Source: CAZJJY01 sp964546445 (GTDB taxonomy: Bacteria; Patescibacteriota; Microgenomatia; PFEM01; JAPLYW01). Taken from it: DNA of 13,557 nt. Location of the stretch: NCBI GenBank assembly GCA_964546445.1, contig CAZJJY010000014.1, positions 1 to 13,557 on the forward strand, read 5' to 3'. Position numbers and translations under genes: made by a program. The notes below the pieces were generated by a model. It worked only from the letters and a program-made list of their open reading frames with translations. It ran no database searches and was not told the origin of the DNA. Of the stretch, positions 1 to 6,718 are shown piece after piece. Positions within the stretch are counted from its first letter, which is position 1. The number at the start of each line of letters is the position of its first letter.

Positions 1-114
1 TTTGGGATGATTCTTAAATGGTTAGGCGGGCTACCTGTAGTTGGGCACTTCTTTGCGCAGATAATCGAAGTCACTAACAAAGCTTTGGAAATTAGAATCG
101 CAAACTTAAATTAA
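1..114 (+). CDS. 3' end of an unidentified protein (5' truncated by window)
   Basis: Frame 1 is open from the first base to a TAA at 112-114 and encodes 37 residues, starting FGMILKWLGG and ending RIANLN. The segment is hydrophobic with glycines in its first half (LKWLGGLPVVGHFFAQII) and charged near the end, which would fit a terminal membrane or amphipathic helix, but the family is not recognisable. It looks richer in G+C than the genes after it. The stop lies one base before the thrS ATG, so it probably shares a transcript with thrS. Function unknown. Confidence 0.6.
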   Translation, partial: FGMILKWLGGLPVVGHFFAQIIEVTNKALEIRIANLN

Positions 115-115
115 G

Positions 116-1867
116 ATGAAAGAAAATAACCAATTAGAAATAATGAGGCATAGCTGTAGCCATCTTCTGGCCATGGCCGTTCTTAAACTTTTTCCTAAAA
201 CTAAACTTGGGATTGGACCAGCGATTGAGAACGGTTTTTACTATGATTTTGAATTTGAAAAACCAATTGTTGAAAAAAATCTTGAAAAGATAGAAAAGGA
301 AATGGAAAAAATTAAAAAAGAAGTTATTACCTTTGAAAAAAAAGAAATTACTTATGAAGAAGCAAAAAAGATATTTAAAAACCAACCCTATAAATTAGAA
401 TTAATTGAAGATATTAAAAAAGAAAAAGGCAATAGCATCTCTATTTATAAAAATACTAGTTTCACAGACCTTTGTAAAGGTCCTCACATAAATAATACTT
501 CAAAAATAGGACCATTCAAGCTTCTTTCTTTAGCTGGTGCTTATTGGAAGGGAAGTGAAAAAAATAAAATGCTTACCCGTATCTACGGTACTTGTTTTGA
601 AGATAAAAAAGAATTAAATAACTATTTAAAAGTAATTAAAGAAGCCAAAAAACGAGACCATAGAAAAATCGGTAAAGAATTAGACCTTTTTTGCTTTTCT
701 GATTTAGTTGGTGCAGGGTTACCTCTTTATACTCCGAAGGGTACTATCCTTAAAGACGAATTACAGAAATATGTTGAAGAAATTTGCCAACACTATGGTT
801 TTGAAAAGGTGATGACTCCTCATTTAGCAAAAATAGAACTCTTTAAATTATCTGGCCATGCAGACAAATTTAGGGAAGAATTATTTTGTGTTTCTTCTCC
901 AAGAGGTCATGATTTTGTAATGAGGCCAGTCCTATGCCCTCATCAAACTCAAATTTATGCTTCAAAACCAAGATCTTATCGTGATCTACCTATAAGATAC
1001 ATGGAATCGGAAAAACAATACCGAGCTGAAAAGACTCGAGAAATCGGAGGATTAAATCGAGTTTATGCAATCACTATTGAAGATGGCCATTCCTTTTGTC
1101 GAATCGATCAAGTAAAAGATGAAATAATCAATATTGTTAATATTATTAAAGATTTCTACGGTGGTCTTGGTCTTTGGGGGAAACACTGGGTTTCTTTTTC
1201 TGTTAGAGACTACGGTCATTTAGAAAAATATATAGGCGAAGCCAAGGACTGGGACGAATGCGAAAGAATACTGGAAGAAGTAGCCAATGAAATGAAGTTG
1301 GACGCTAAAAAACGTGAAGGAGAAGCAGCCTTATATGGCCCTAAACTAGACTTTATGTTTAAAGATGCCTTGGGAAATGAAATCCAAATCCCTACTGTTC
1401 AACTAGATTTTGCCACTCCTAAAAGATTTGGTTTAAACTATATCGATCAAAATGGAAAAAAGATCTCACCAGTAATAGTCCATAGAGCAATTCTGGGATC
1501 TTATGAACGCTTAATTGCTCTTTTGATTGAATACTTTGTAGGTGCCTTTCCTCCTTGGCTTTCCCCCATACAAGCTATTATTATCCCTATTACTGATAAA
1601 CAAAAAGATTATGCACAAAAAATACAAAAACAACTTAAAGAAGAAAAAATAAGAGTTAATCTAGATGATCGTAGTGAAACGGTCGGAGCAAAGATAAGAG
1701 ATGCTGAAATGCAAAAAATTCCTTATATGATTATTGTTGGGGAAAAAGAAATTAAGAGTAAAAACATTAGTATTAGAACCAGAGGTGGTAGGATCATTGG
1801 AAATATGAAATTAGATAAATTTATTAGCCTTCTCAAGGAAGATATTGATAAAAAGAGACAAATTTGA
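116..1867 (+). CDS. thrS: Threonyl-tRNA synthetase lacking the TGS domain
   Basis: Class II aminoacyl-tRNA synthetase that charges tRNA-Thr with threonine in the cytoplasm. The protein has 583 residues against about 640 in E. coli. It opens directly in the editing domain, whose metal/catalytic signature is visible as H12-x3-H16 and C120-x3-H124, so the N-terminal TGS domain is absent. The class II core follows. By family alignment the active-site zinc ligands are C274 (in VLCPHQTQIY), H325 (in IEDGHSFC) and H456 (in VIVHRAILGSYER). Motif 2 is the stretch around RYMESEKQYRAE, and motif 3 includes R465. The C-terminal anticodon-binding domain runs from about residue 485 to the end. The ATG follows the previous stop by one base and has no Shine-Dalgarno sequence. 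The 3' end overlaps the preferred infC start. The order thrS-infC-rpmI-rplT is classical. Identity is certain; the exact start is probable. Confidence 0.97.
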   Translation: MKENNQLEIMRHSCSHLLAMAVLKLFPKTKLGIGPAIENGFYYDFEFEKPIVEKNLEKIEKEMEKIKKEVITFEKKEITYEEAKKIFKNQPYKLELIEDIKKEKGNSISIYKNTSFTDLCKGPHINNTSKIGPFKLLSLAGAYWKGSEKNKMLTRIYGTCFEDKKELNNYLKVIKEAKKRDHRKIGKELDLFCFSDLVGAGLPLYTPKGTILKDELQKYVEEICQHYGFEKVMTPHLAKIELFKLSGHADKFREELFCVSSPRGHDFVMRPVLCPHQTQIYASKPRSYRDLPIRYMESEKQYRAEKTREIGGLNRVYAITIEDGHSFCRIDQVKDEIINIVNIIKDFYGGLGLWGKHWVSFSVRDYGHLEKYIGEAKDWDECERILEEVANEMKLDAKKREGEAALYGPKLDFMFKDALGNEIQIPTVQLDFATPKRFGLNYIDQNGKKISPVIVHRAILGSYERLIALLIEYFVGAFPPWLSPIQAIIIPITDKQKDYAQKIQKQLKEEKIRVNLDDRSETVGAKIRDAEMQKIPYMIIVGEKEIKSKNISIRTRGGRIIGNMKLDKFISLLKEDIDKKRQI

Positions 1868-2438
1868 TAAACTAATTAAAACTTTGTATAAGAAACCCAG
1901 AAAATTCTATCGTATAAATCAATATATAAGTGCCGAAAAGATCCGGGTTATTGACGCAGAAGGAAAGCAAATCGGAGTTCTAAGTCTTAGCCAGGCTTTA
2001 ACTAAAGCCCGAGAAGCCAAACTAGATTTAGTTGAGGTTGCCACAAAAGCAAACCCACCAGTTTGTAAAATTATTGACTTTAAAAAATTTAAATATCTAG
2101 AGGCTAAGAAACAACAAGAAGAAAAGAAGAGGACTAAGAAATCTGAGCTAAAAGAAATAAGATTGACATTGTTTATTGCTGAAAATGATCTTAACTTTAG
2201 AATTAAGAAAATTGAAAAGTTCTTGAAAGAAGGGCATAGAGTAAAAATAAACTTAATGTTAAGAGGTAGGCAAATAACAAAAAAAGATCTTGCTTATACT
2301 CTTTTCAGAAAAGTTATTGATAAAGTAGGTGCTTTCTCTAAAGTCGAAACTGAGCCAAGAATTACTGGTAAAAGATTAGAGATGACTTTAGTACCAGAGA
2401 AAGTTAAAAAAGATGAAAAAAAAGAAATTAAAGATTAA
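1845..2438 (+). CDS. infC: Translation initiation factor IF-3
   Basis: IF3 binds the 30S subunit, keeps it free of 50S and checks start codon and initiator tRNA. The N-domain begins at the RIN motif (residues 23-25) and includes IRVIDAEGKQIGVLS and LVEVATKANPPVCKIIDF. A charged linker helix follows, then the C-domain with KEIRLT, FLKEGHRVKI and LRGRQI. The start codon is uncertain because no ATG or GTG lies in frame before the conserved core. The TTG at 1845 has an upstream AAGGA (1835-1839) with a 5-nt spacer and overlaps thrS by 23 bases. ATT at 1875 or TTG at 1884 would give the shorter N-terminus more usual for IF3. A non-AUG start is well known for E. coli infC, where IF3 discriminates against its own AUU codon and so autoregulates. 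The 3' end overlaps rpmI by 26 bases. Confidence 0.95.
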   Translation: MIKRDKFDKLIKTLYKKPRKFYRINQYISAEKIRVIDAEGKQIGVLSLSQALTKAREAKLDLVEVATKANPPVCKIIDFKKFKYLEAKKQQEEKKRTKKSELKEIRLTLFIAENDLNFRIKKIEKFLKEGHRVKINLMLRGRQITKKDLAYTLFRKVIDKVGAFSKVETEPRITGKRLEMTLVPEKVKKDEKKEIKD

Positions 2439-2613
2439 AAAATCAATTAAAAGAAGATTTAGGGTTACTAAAACCGGAAAAGTTCTGTTTCGTGGTTCTC
2501 ACGTTAGACACTTAAGAAGAAAAAAGAAAAAAAGCCAAGTTAGAAGCCAGAAAATTCCCAAAGAAATGAAAGGGAAGATGAAGGGGAAGATTAAAAAAAT
2601 ACTAGGTAAATAA
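2413..2613 (+). CDS. rpmI: Large-subunit ribosomal protein L35 (bL35)
   Basis: Small, very basic 66-residue protein of the 50S subunit. The diagnostic part is KKSIKRRFRVTKTGKVLFR (residues 9-27), which matches the L35 core of K-S-x-K-R-F-x-x-T-x-T-G-K. A lysine/arginine-rich tail follows. Position between infC and rplT supports the call. The ATG lies inside the end of infC (26-nt overlap), with no clear Shine-Dalgarno sequence, so translation is probably coupled to infC. The N-terminus lacks the MPKMKT lead-in of model bacteria and starts MKKKKLKIKK instead. Confidence 0.93.
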   Translation: MKKKKLKIKKSIKRRFRVTKTGKVLFRGSHVRHLRRKKKKSQVRSQKIPKEMKGKMKGKIKKILGK

Positions 2614-2614
2614 A

Positions 2615-2965
2615 ATGAGGGTAAAAACAGGAATAACCAGATCTAAAAAACATAAAAAAGTCCTCAAACGTACTAAGGGTTTTAGGATGACAAAAGGAAG
2701 GCTTTATAAAGTTTCTAAAGAAGCTGATCTTCATGCTGGTCAATATGCTTTTATTGGACGCAAGCTCAAAAAAAGAGACTTCAGAAAACTTTGGATTATG
2801 AAAATAAATGCTGCTTTATCCGATAAAAATCTTTCCTATTCTCGATTTATTAATGCCCTAAAAGAAAATAAAATTGAAATTAATCGCAAAATGCTTTGTG
2901 AAATAATTAGCTCTGATCCTAAGGCCTTCGACAGCATCTACAAAAAAGTTGAAAAAACCTCTTGA
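2615..2965 (+). CDS. rplT: Large-subunit ribosomal protein L20 (bL20)
   Basis: Early-assembly 23S rRNA-binding protein, 116 residues, normal length. Visible family features are MRVKTGITRSKKHKKVLKRT at the N-terminus (the basic helix that threads into rRNA), LHAGQYAFIGRKLKKRDFR, LWIMKINAAL, LSYSRFINAL, and INRKMLCEI with DPKAFDSI at the C-terminus. It starts one base after the rpmI stop. In E. coli and Bacillus, L20 represses this operon by binding the leader or intergenic mRNA; no comparable leader can be recognised here because thrS and infC are fused without a gap. Its TGA stop lies inside the -35 element of the pheST promoter. Confidence 0.97.
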   Translation: MRVKTGITRSKKHKKVLKRTKGFRMTKGRLYKVSKEADLHAGQYAFIGRKLKKRDFRKLWIMKINAALSDKNLSYSRFINALKENKIEINRKMLCEIISSDPKAFDSIYKKVEKTS

Positions 2966-2991
2966 CAACAAATCACATTTTCCTTTATAAT
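2962..2991 (+). promoter_or_regulatory. Sigma-70 promoter for the pheST leader
   Basis: A perfect -35 TTGACA (2962-2967) and a perfect -10 TATAAT (2986-2991) are separated by 18 bases. The -35 overlaps the rplT stop codon. Transcription would start about 7-9 bases after the -10, at 2998-3000, which coincides with the ATG of the candidate leader peptide. A consensus promoter just upstream of an intrinsic terminator is the arrangement expected of an attenuator. Confidence 0.85.
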
Positions 2992-2999
2992 TGCACCTA

Positions 3000-3056
3000 A
3001 TGCAAGTTCCAACCACTACCTGGACAGCAAATGAAGGTTTATTATTTTTTGCCTAA
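3000..3056 (+). CDS. Candidate leader peptide of the pheST attenuator
   Basis: An 18-codon reading frame starts at the predicted transcription start and encodes MQVPTTTWTANEGLLFFA before TAA. Two consecutive Phe codons (TTT TTT, 3045-3050) sit just before the stop, the usual sensing arrangement of amino-acid leader peptides, and the operon downstream encodes both subunits of phenylalanyl-tRNA synthetase. There is no room for a Shine-Dalgarno site, so translation would be leaderless. The stop ends 13 bases before the antiterminator begins, so a ribosome paused at Phe leaves that stem free. The role is inferred from layout and codon content. E. coli pheST uses the same principle with the PheM peptide, but the sequence here is unrelated. 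Confidence 0.55.
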   Translation: MQVPTTTWTANEGLLFFA

Positions 3057-3069
3057 GCTGTTTTTTAAG

Positions 3070-3114
3070 GGAGGTTGGATTTTGCTTTTTATAGACCTAA
3101 AAACAATAACCTCC
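3070..3114 (+). promoter_or_regulatory. Antiterminator hairpin of the pheST leader
   Basis: GGAGGTT (3070-3076) pairs perfectly with AACCTCC (3108-3114). The hairpin continues inward with TTG (3082-3084) to CAA (3104-3106), and TTTTTA (3086-3091) to TAAAAA (3098-3103) around a 6-base loop. Its 3' arm is the same CCTCC that forms the 5' arm of the terminator, so the two structures exclude each other. A third pairing, TCCAACC (3008-3014) with GGTTGGA (3073-3079), would remove the antiterminator's 5' arm and favour termination. Together these resemble segments 1:2, 2:3 and 3:4 of a classical attenuator. Folding was done by eye. Confidence 0.6.
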
Positions 3115-3131
3115 GCAAGGAGGATTTTTTT
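3110..3131 (+). terminator. Intrinsic terminator (attenuator) upstream of pheS
   Basis: CCTCC (3110-3114), a stable GCAA tetraloop, and GGAGG (3119-3123) are followed by A and seven T residues (3125-3131). This is a compact rho-independent terminator. It lies between the promoter at 2962-2991 and pheS, so it must be bypassed for pheST expression from that promoter, and it would also stop readthrough from the rplT operon. Confidence 0.85.
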
Positions 3132-3175
3132 AAGGAAATATTGTTTATTAGCTACTTTTATGCCAACATTAAAAT

Positions 3176-4207
3176 ATGGATTTAAATAAAATTCAAAATC
3201 TCAAGAATCAAGCTTTATCTAGCATTATTGAAGCAGATACAAAAGACGAATTAGAACAAATAAGAATTAGTTACCTGGGACGTAAGGGTGGAATAACAAA
3301 TTTATTAAAAGAAGTTCCTAAATTAAAACCAGAAGAAAGAAAAGAAATTGGGAAACTTATCAACGAAGCAAAAAAAGTTGTTGAAGATGGTATTAAACAA
3401 CAAATAAAAATTATTTTAAAGCAAAAAGAAAATAAGGATGATAAATGGTTTGATGTTACCATGCCTGGGGAAAAAACCAACCTTGGACATCTTCATCTGA
3501 TTACTTTAGCTTCTCAAGAAATAAGTGATATCTTCAAAAGAATAGGTTTTAAACAAGTTTCTTATCCAGAAATTGAGTGGGATTGGTACGCCTTTGAAAA
3601 ACTCAACATGCCAAAAAACCACCCAGCTAGAGATGAATGGGAAACTTTCTTTATTAAAGGATTAAAAAACAAAAAATACGGAGGGGCAGTTTTAACTCCT
3701 CATACATCATCAGGACAGATAAGGGAGATGGAAAAACACCAACCACCTATAAGAATGTTAAATATTGCCAAATGTTACCGTCGACAAATTGATACCTCAC
3801 ACGCACCAATGTTTTATCAATTTGAAACTCTGGTAATCAATAAAGGAATTAATATTACTCACCTTAAAGGAACTTTAGATTATTTTGTTAAAGAATATTT
3901 CGGTAAAGATAGAAAAACAAGGATTCGTCCGTTTCACTTTCAATTTACTGAACCATCATTTGAAGTTGACATTACTTGCTCAGTTTGTGGAGGCAAAGGA
4001 TGTAAGGTATGCAAGGAAGGATGGGTGGAAATTGGAGGGGCCGGAATGGTTCACCCTCAAGTCCTAAAAAATGGGGGAATTGATCCTAATAAATACACTG
4101 GTTTTGCCTCAGGTTTTGGATTAGAAAGAGTTTTGATGATGAAATATGGTATTGATGATATCAGATTATTATTTAATAGCGATTTTCGCTTCCTAAACCA
4201 ATTTTAA
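3176..4207 (+). CDS. pheS: Phenylalanyl-tRNA synthetase alpha subunit
   Basis: Catalytic alpha subunit of the (alpha-beta)2 class II enzyme that charges tRNA-Phe. The protein has 343 residues, normal length. The N-terminal part (about 1-85) is the helical arm that contacts tRNA. The core has GHLHLITL (104-111), HPARDEWETFF (149-159), LTPHTSSGQIREME (173-186), motif 2 around CYRRQIDTSHAPMFYQFE (200-217), FTEPSFEVD (257-265) and motif 3 GFGLERVLMMKYGIDDIR (313-330). Two CxxC pairs (C268/C271 and C276/C279) form a small zinc-knuckle-like insert, also known in other bacterial PheS such as that of Bacillus. No Shine-Dalgarno sequence precedes the ATG. The start is chosen by the family N-terminus. 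pheT follows one base after the stop. Expression is probably set by the leader attenuator. Confidence 0.98.
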   Translation: MDLNKIQNLKNQALSSIIEADTKDELEQIRISYLGRKGGITNLLKEVPKLKPEERKEIGKLINEAKKVVEDGIKQQIKIILKQKENKDDKWFDVTMPGEKTNLGHLHLITLASQEISDIFKRIGFKQVSYPEIEWDWYAFEKLNMPKNHPARDEWETFFIKGLKNKKYGGAVLTPHTSSGQIREMEKHQPPIRMLNIAKCYRRQIDTSHAPMFYQFETLVINKGINITHLKGTLDYFVKEYFGKDRKTRIRPFHFQFTEPSFEVDITCSVCGGKGCKVCKEGWVEIGGAGMVHPQVLKNGGIDPNKYTGFASGFGLERVLMMKYGIDDIRLLFNSDFRFLNQF

Positions 4208-4208
4208 A

Positions 4209-6236
4209 ATGAATATATTAATTCCCGATTCTTGGCTTAGAGATTTTATAAAAACAAAAGCAAGTGTGAAGCAAATTGCTGAATATCTTTCTTTGTGTAG
4301 CCAATCAGTCGAAAAAATAATTCCTTCAAAGAATGATTCCATTTACGAAATAGAAATAACTAGTAACCGACCTGATTGTTTATCTATTTATGGTATAGCC
4401 AGAGAATTGAATGCTATTTTGCCTAGATTCAATATCAAAGCAGAACTGATAGAACCCAAAGAAGATAAAAGTAAACTTTCTGAAATTAAAAAGCCTCTTC
4501 AGTTAAGAGTAGAGATTAATAAAGATAGTCTCTGCCCCCGTTTTACTGCTTTAATCTTTGATAACGTCGAAATAAAGCCATCTTCTAAGATAACCCAAGA
4601 AAGGCTAGAAAAAGCAGGTATCAGGGCCTTGAATAATGTTATTGATATCTCTAACTACCTCATGACCGAACTTGGACAACCAATGCACACTTTTGATTAC
4701 GATAAAATTAAAAAGAACAAAATGACGTTAAGAGAATCAAAAGAAGAGGAGACTGTTGTAACTATTGATAATAAAGAAAGAAAACTCCCCAAAGGAACCA
4801 TTGTTATTGAAGATGGAGAAAAAAGACTCATTGACCTCTGTGGAATCATGGGCGGAGCTAACTCAGAGGTAGATGAAAATACTAAGAGAGTTCTTTTGTT
4901 TATTCAAACATACGATCCTATTAAGATTCGTCAAACTTGTCAAAAATTATCATTCAGAACAGAAGCCGCTTCTCGTTTTGAAAAAGGAGTTGATCCCGAA
5001 GGAGTAATTCCAGCCATGAAAAGAGCGATTAAAATGTTTAAGGATAATTGCGATGCTTCCATAGCTAGCAATCTTATTGACATCTACCCAAATCCCCAAA
5101 AACCCCAAAAAGTATCCCTTACAAAAGATAAGTTAAAAAAGGTCACTGGTATTGAAATTAATCTTGAAGAAGCTGGAAAGATTCTTAATAATTTAAGCTT
5201 TGAAACTAAAATAAAACAGGATGAGATAGAAGCTTTAGTTCCTCACTGGAGATGGGAAGATATAAATATCCCTGAAGATCTTATTGAAGAAATAGCTCGC
5301 ATCTACGGCTATTATAATATCCCTAATAATCTTTTTGTTGGCAATATCCCTCAAGATGGAGGAAATCAGAACCTTAATTGGCAAAGCAAAATAAAAAATG
5401 TACTTAAATCTTTAAATTTTAATGAAACTTATAATTACTCAATGGTAAGTCCTCAAATTCTCGAAAAAGTTAAAATAGAAAAAAGTGATTGCATCCAAAT
5501 TGATAATCCACTAACTGAAGAAAATATTATGAGACCCTCTCTCATCCCCTCATTACTTACGGTAATTTCAAATAATCAAAAATATCAAGATAAAATAAGA
5601 ATTTTTGAGATAGCTAATATTTACCTATTTATCAAAGAAGATAAATTACCTGAAGAAAATCTGACATTAACTCTAGCGATTACGAAAGACAGTTTTTATT
5701 CAGTTAAGGGAATATTAGAAACACTTTTAAATGAACTTAATATTAAAGATTACAAATTTAATCCTTATGAACTTGAAAAAACCACTTACGGTAAAATATT
5801 TAAACATAATAATCTAGCTGAAATTATCGTGGATAAAGAACCTGTCGGGGTGATAGGGGAGCTAGATCATAAAATAAGAGATGATTTTAATATTAAAGAA
5901 AGGACTATTATTGTAGATATTGAACTTGACCAAATTTTAAAATCAGCTAGTTCTATTAAAGAATATAAGCCTATTCCTAAATATCCAGCCATTATCGAAG
6001 ACTTAACGTTAGTTATTGATAAAAATGTTCCTATCGAAGATATAATTGAATTGATTAAATCAACTAGTTTAATTATTGAAACCGTAGATTTAGTTGATTC
6101 TTTTAAGGAAAATTTTACTCTAAGAATCAGTTATCAAGATGAAAAAAAGACGTTAACCGATAAAGAAGTAAAAAAAGTAAGAGAAAAAATAATAAAAAAT
6201 CTTAGAGATAAGCTTAAAATAAAAATAAAAAGTTAA
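4209..6236 (+). CDS. pheT: Phenylalanyl-tRNA synthetase beta subunit, short form lacking the EMAP/OB domain
   Basis: Beta subunit of PheRS; it edits mischarged Tyr-tRNA-Phe and recognises tRNA-Phe. It has 675 residues against about 800 in E. coli or B. subtilis. The N-terminal segment MNILIPDSWLRDFI to SQSVEKI (1-37) runs almost directly into IYEIEITSNRPDCLSIYGIARE (45-66). In standard bacterial PheT about 100 residues of EMAP-like tRNA-binding OB fold (B2) lie between these. The B3/B4 editing region is present (LIDLCGIMGGANSEVD, 208-222; FRTEAASRFEKGVDPEG, 249-265), as are B5 (DLIEEIARIYGYYNIP, 357-372) and the pseudo-catalytic core (MRPSLIPSLL, 441-450). The C-terminal FDX-ACB anticodon-binding domain is present (about 583-675, with YKPIPKYPAIIEDLTLVI). 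It is co-transcribed with pheS. Confidence 0.97.
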   Translation: MNILIPDSWLRDFIKTKASVKQIAEYLSLCSQSVEKIIPSKNDSIYEIEITSNRPDCLSIYGIARELNAILPRFNIKAELIEPKEDKSKLSEIKKPLQLRVEINKDSLCPRFTALIFDNVEIKPSSKITQERLEKAGIRALNNVIDISNYLMTELGQPMHTFDYDKIKKNKMTLRESKEEETVVTIDNKERKLPKGTIVIEDGEKRLIDLCGIMGGANSEVDENTKRVLLFIQTYDPIKIRQTCQKLSFRTEAASRFEKGVDPEGVIPAMKRAIKMFKDNCDASIASNLIDIYPNPQKPQKVSLTKDKLKKVTGIEINLEEAGKILNNLSFETKIKQDEIEALVPHWRWEDINIPEDLIEEIARIYGYYNIPNNLFVGNIPQDGGNQNLNWQSKIKNVLKSLNFNETYNYSMVSPQILEKVKIEKSDCIQIDNPLTEENIMRPSLIPSLLTVISNNQKYQDKIRIFEIANIYLFIKEDKLPEENLTLTLAITKDSFYSVKGILETLLNELNIKDYKFNPYELEKTTYGKIFKHNNLAEIIVDKEPVGVIGELDHKIRDDFNIKERTIIVDIELDQILKSASSIKEYKPIPKYPAIIEDLTLVIDKNVPIEDIIELIKSTSLIIETVDLVDSFKENFTLRISYQDEKKTLTDKEVKKVREKIIKNLRDKLKIKIKS

Positions 6237-6258
6237 TAATTCTTACCTTTCCCTCTAA

Positions 6259-6287
6259 ATACTCCTTTTTAAAAAGTATCCTTTTTT
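6259..6287 (+). terminator. Possible weak terminator after pheT
   Basis: ATACT (6259-6263) pairs with AGTAT (6275-6279) around an A/T-rich, partly self-complementary interior (TTTTTAAAAA). CC and six T residues (6282-6287) follow. It lies 22 bases after the pheT stop and overlaps the 3' end of the converging minus-strand gene. The stem is nearly all A-T, so it is weak; the convergent gene arrangement is the main support. Confidence 0.35.
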
Positions 6288-6718
6288 GGAAAAAGATTGT
6301 TTATAAACTTAAGCTTTGTTTCCTTTTCTTCATTTAATTCAAGAAGGTTCCCAAATTTATTATTATTGGTAACTAAAAGAAAATAAAGATAAACATACAT
6401 CATCTCAGTTTTTTCTTTCTTAAAACAATAAAAACAAACCTTTTCTTCTTTATTAAATTCTTTACCTTCATCTTCTTTTAAATTATTAAAGGCCTTTTCT
6501 TCTATCCAAGTTATGCCCTTTTCAGCTATTTTTGTCTTAGTATCCTTATTTGCTTTTACAAAATCACCAGGAAGTTTAACTAAACTTTTTAAATCGCCAA
6601 TAAACTTATTCCTTCTTTCTTCTTTTTCTGTAATTGTTTCACCAAAAGAAGATTCTTTTTTAGAAGAATATTTTAGGGCAGTTTCTTTACTTTTTAATAA
6701 AGACTCAACCACAGCCAT
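6269..6718 (-). CDS. Hypothetical lysine/glutamate-rich protein
   Basis: A 149-residue reading frame of unrecognised family. It is highly charged (K and E dominate residues 9-105), has a single C-F-Y-C pair at 95-98, and has a short hydrophobic stretch MMYVYLYFLLV at 106-116. There is no signal peptide or confident domain. It begins 33 bases after the stop of the penicillin-binding protein gene on the same strand and ends convergent with pheT. An extended -10 element (TGTTATAAT) abuts its ATG, so a GTG at codon 3 could be the real, leaderless start. A 70-codon frame on the other strand overlaps it, but the minus frame is longer and has ordinary soluble-protein composition. It could be a lineage-specific protein or a spurious frame. 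Confidence 0.5.
   Translation of the reverse strand: MAVVESLLKSKETALKYSSKKESSFGETITEKEERRNKFIGDLKSLVKLPGDFVKANKDTKTKIAEKGITWIEEKAFNNLKEDEGKEFNKEEKVCFYCFKKEKTEMMYVYLYFLLVTNNNKFGNLLELNEEKETKLKFINNLFPKKDTF

Noticed and set aside
2439..2615. L20-binding autoregulatory leader in the infC-rpmI-rplT transcript
   Set aside because: There is no intergenic space before infC or rpmI, and no structure mimicking the L20 rRNA site could be recognised by eye.
2998..3175. T-box riboswitch upstream of pheS
   Set aside because: No UGGNACCGCG-like T-box sequence or long specifier stem is present. The leader is too short, and the structure fits a leader-peptide attenuator better.
3885..4067. 60-codon plus-strand frame inside pheS
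   Set aside because: It lies wholly within the conserved catalytic region of pheS in another frame and has no family features.
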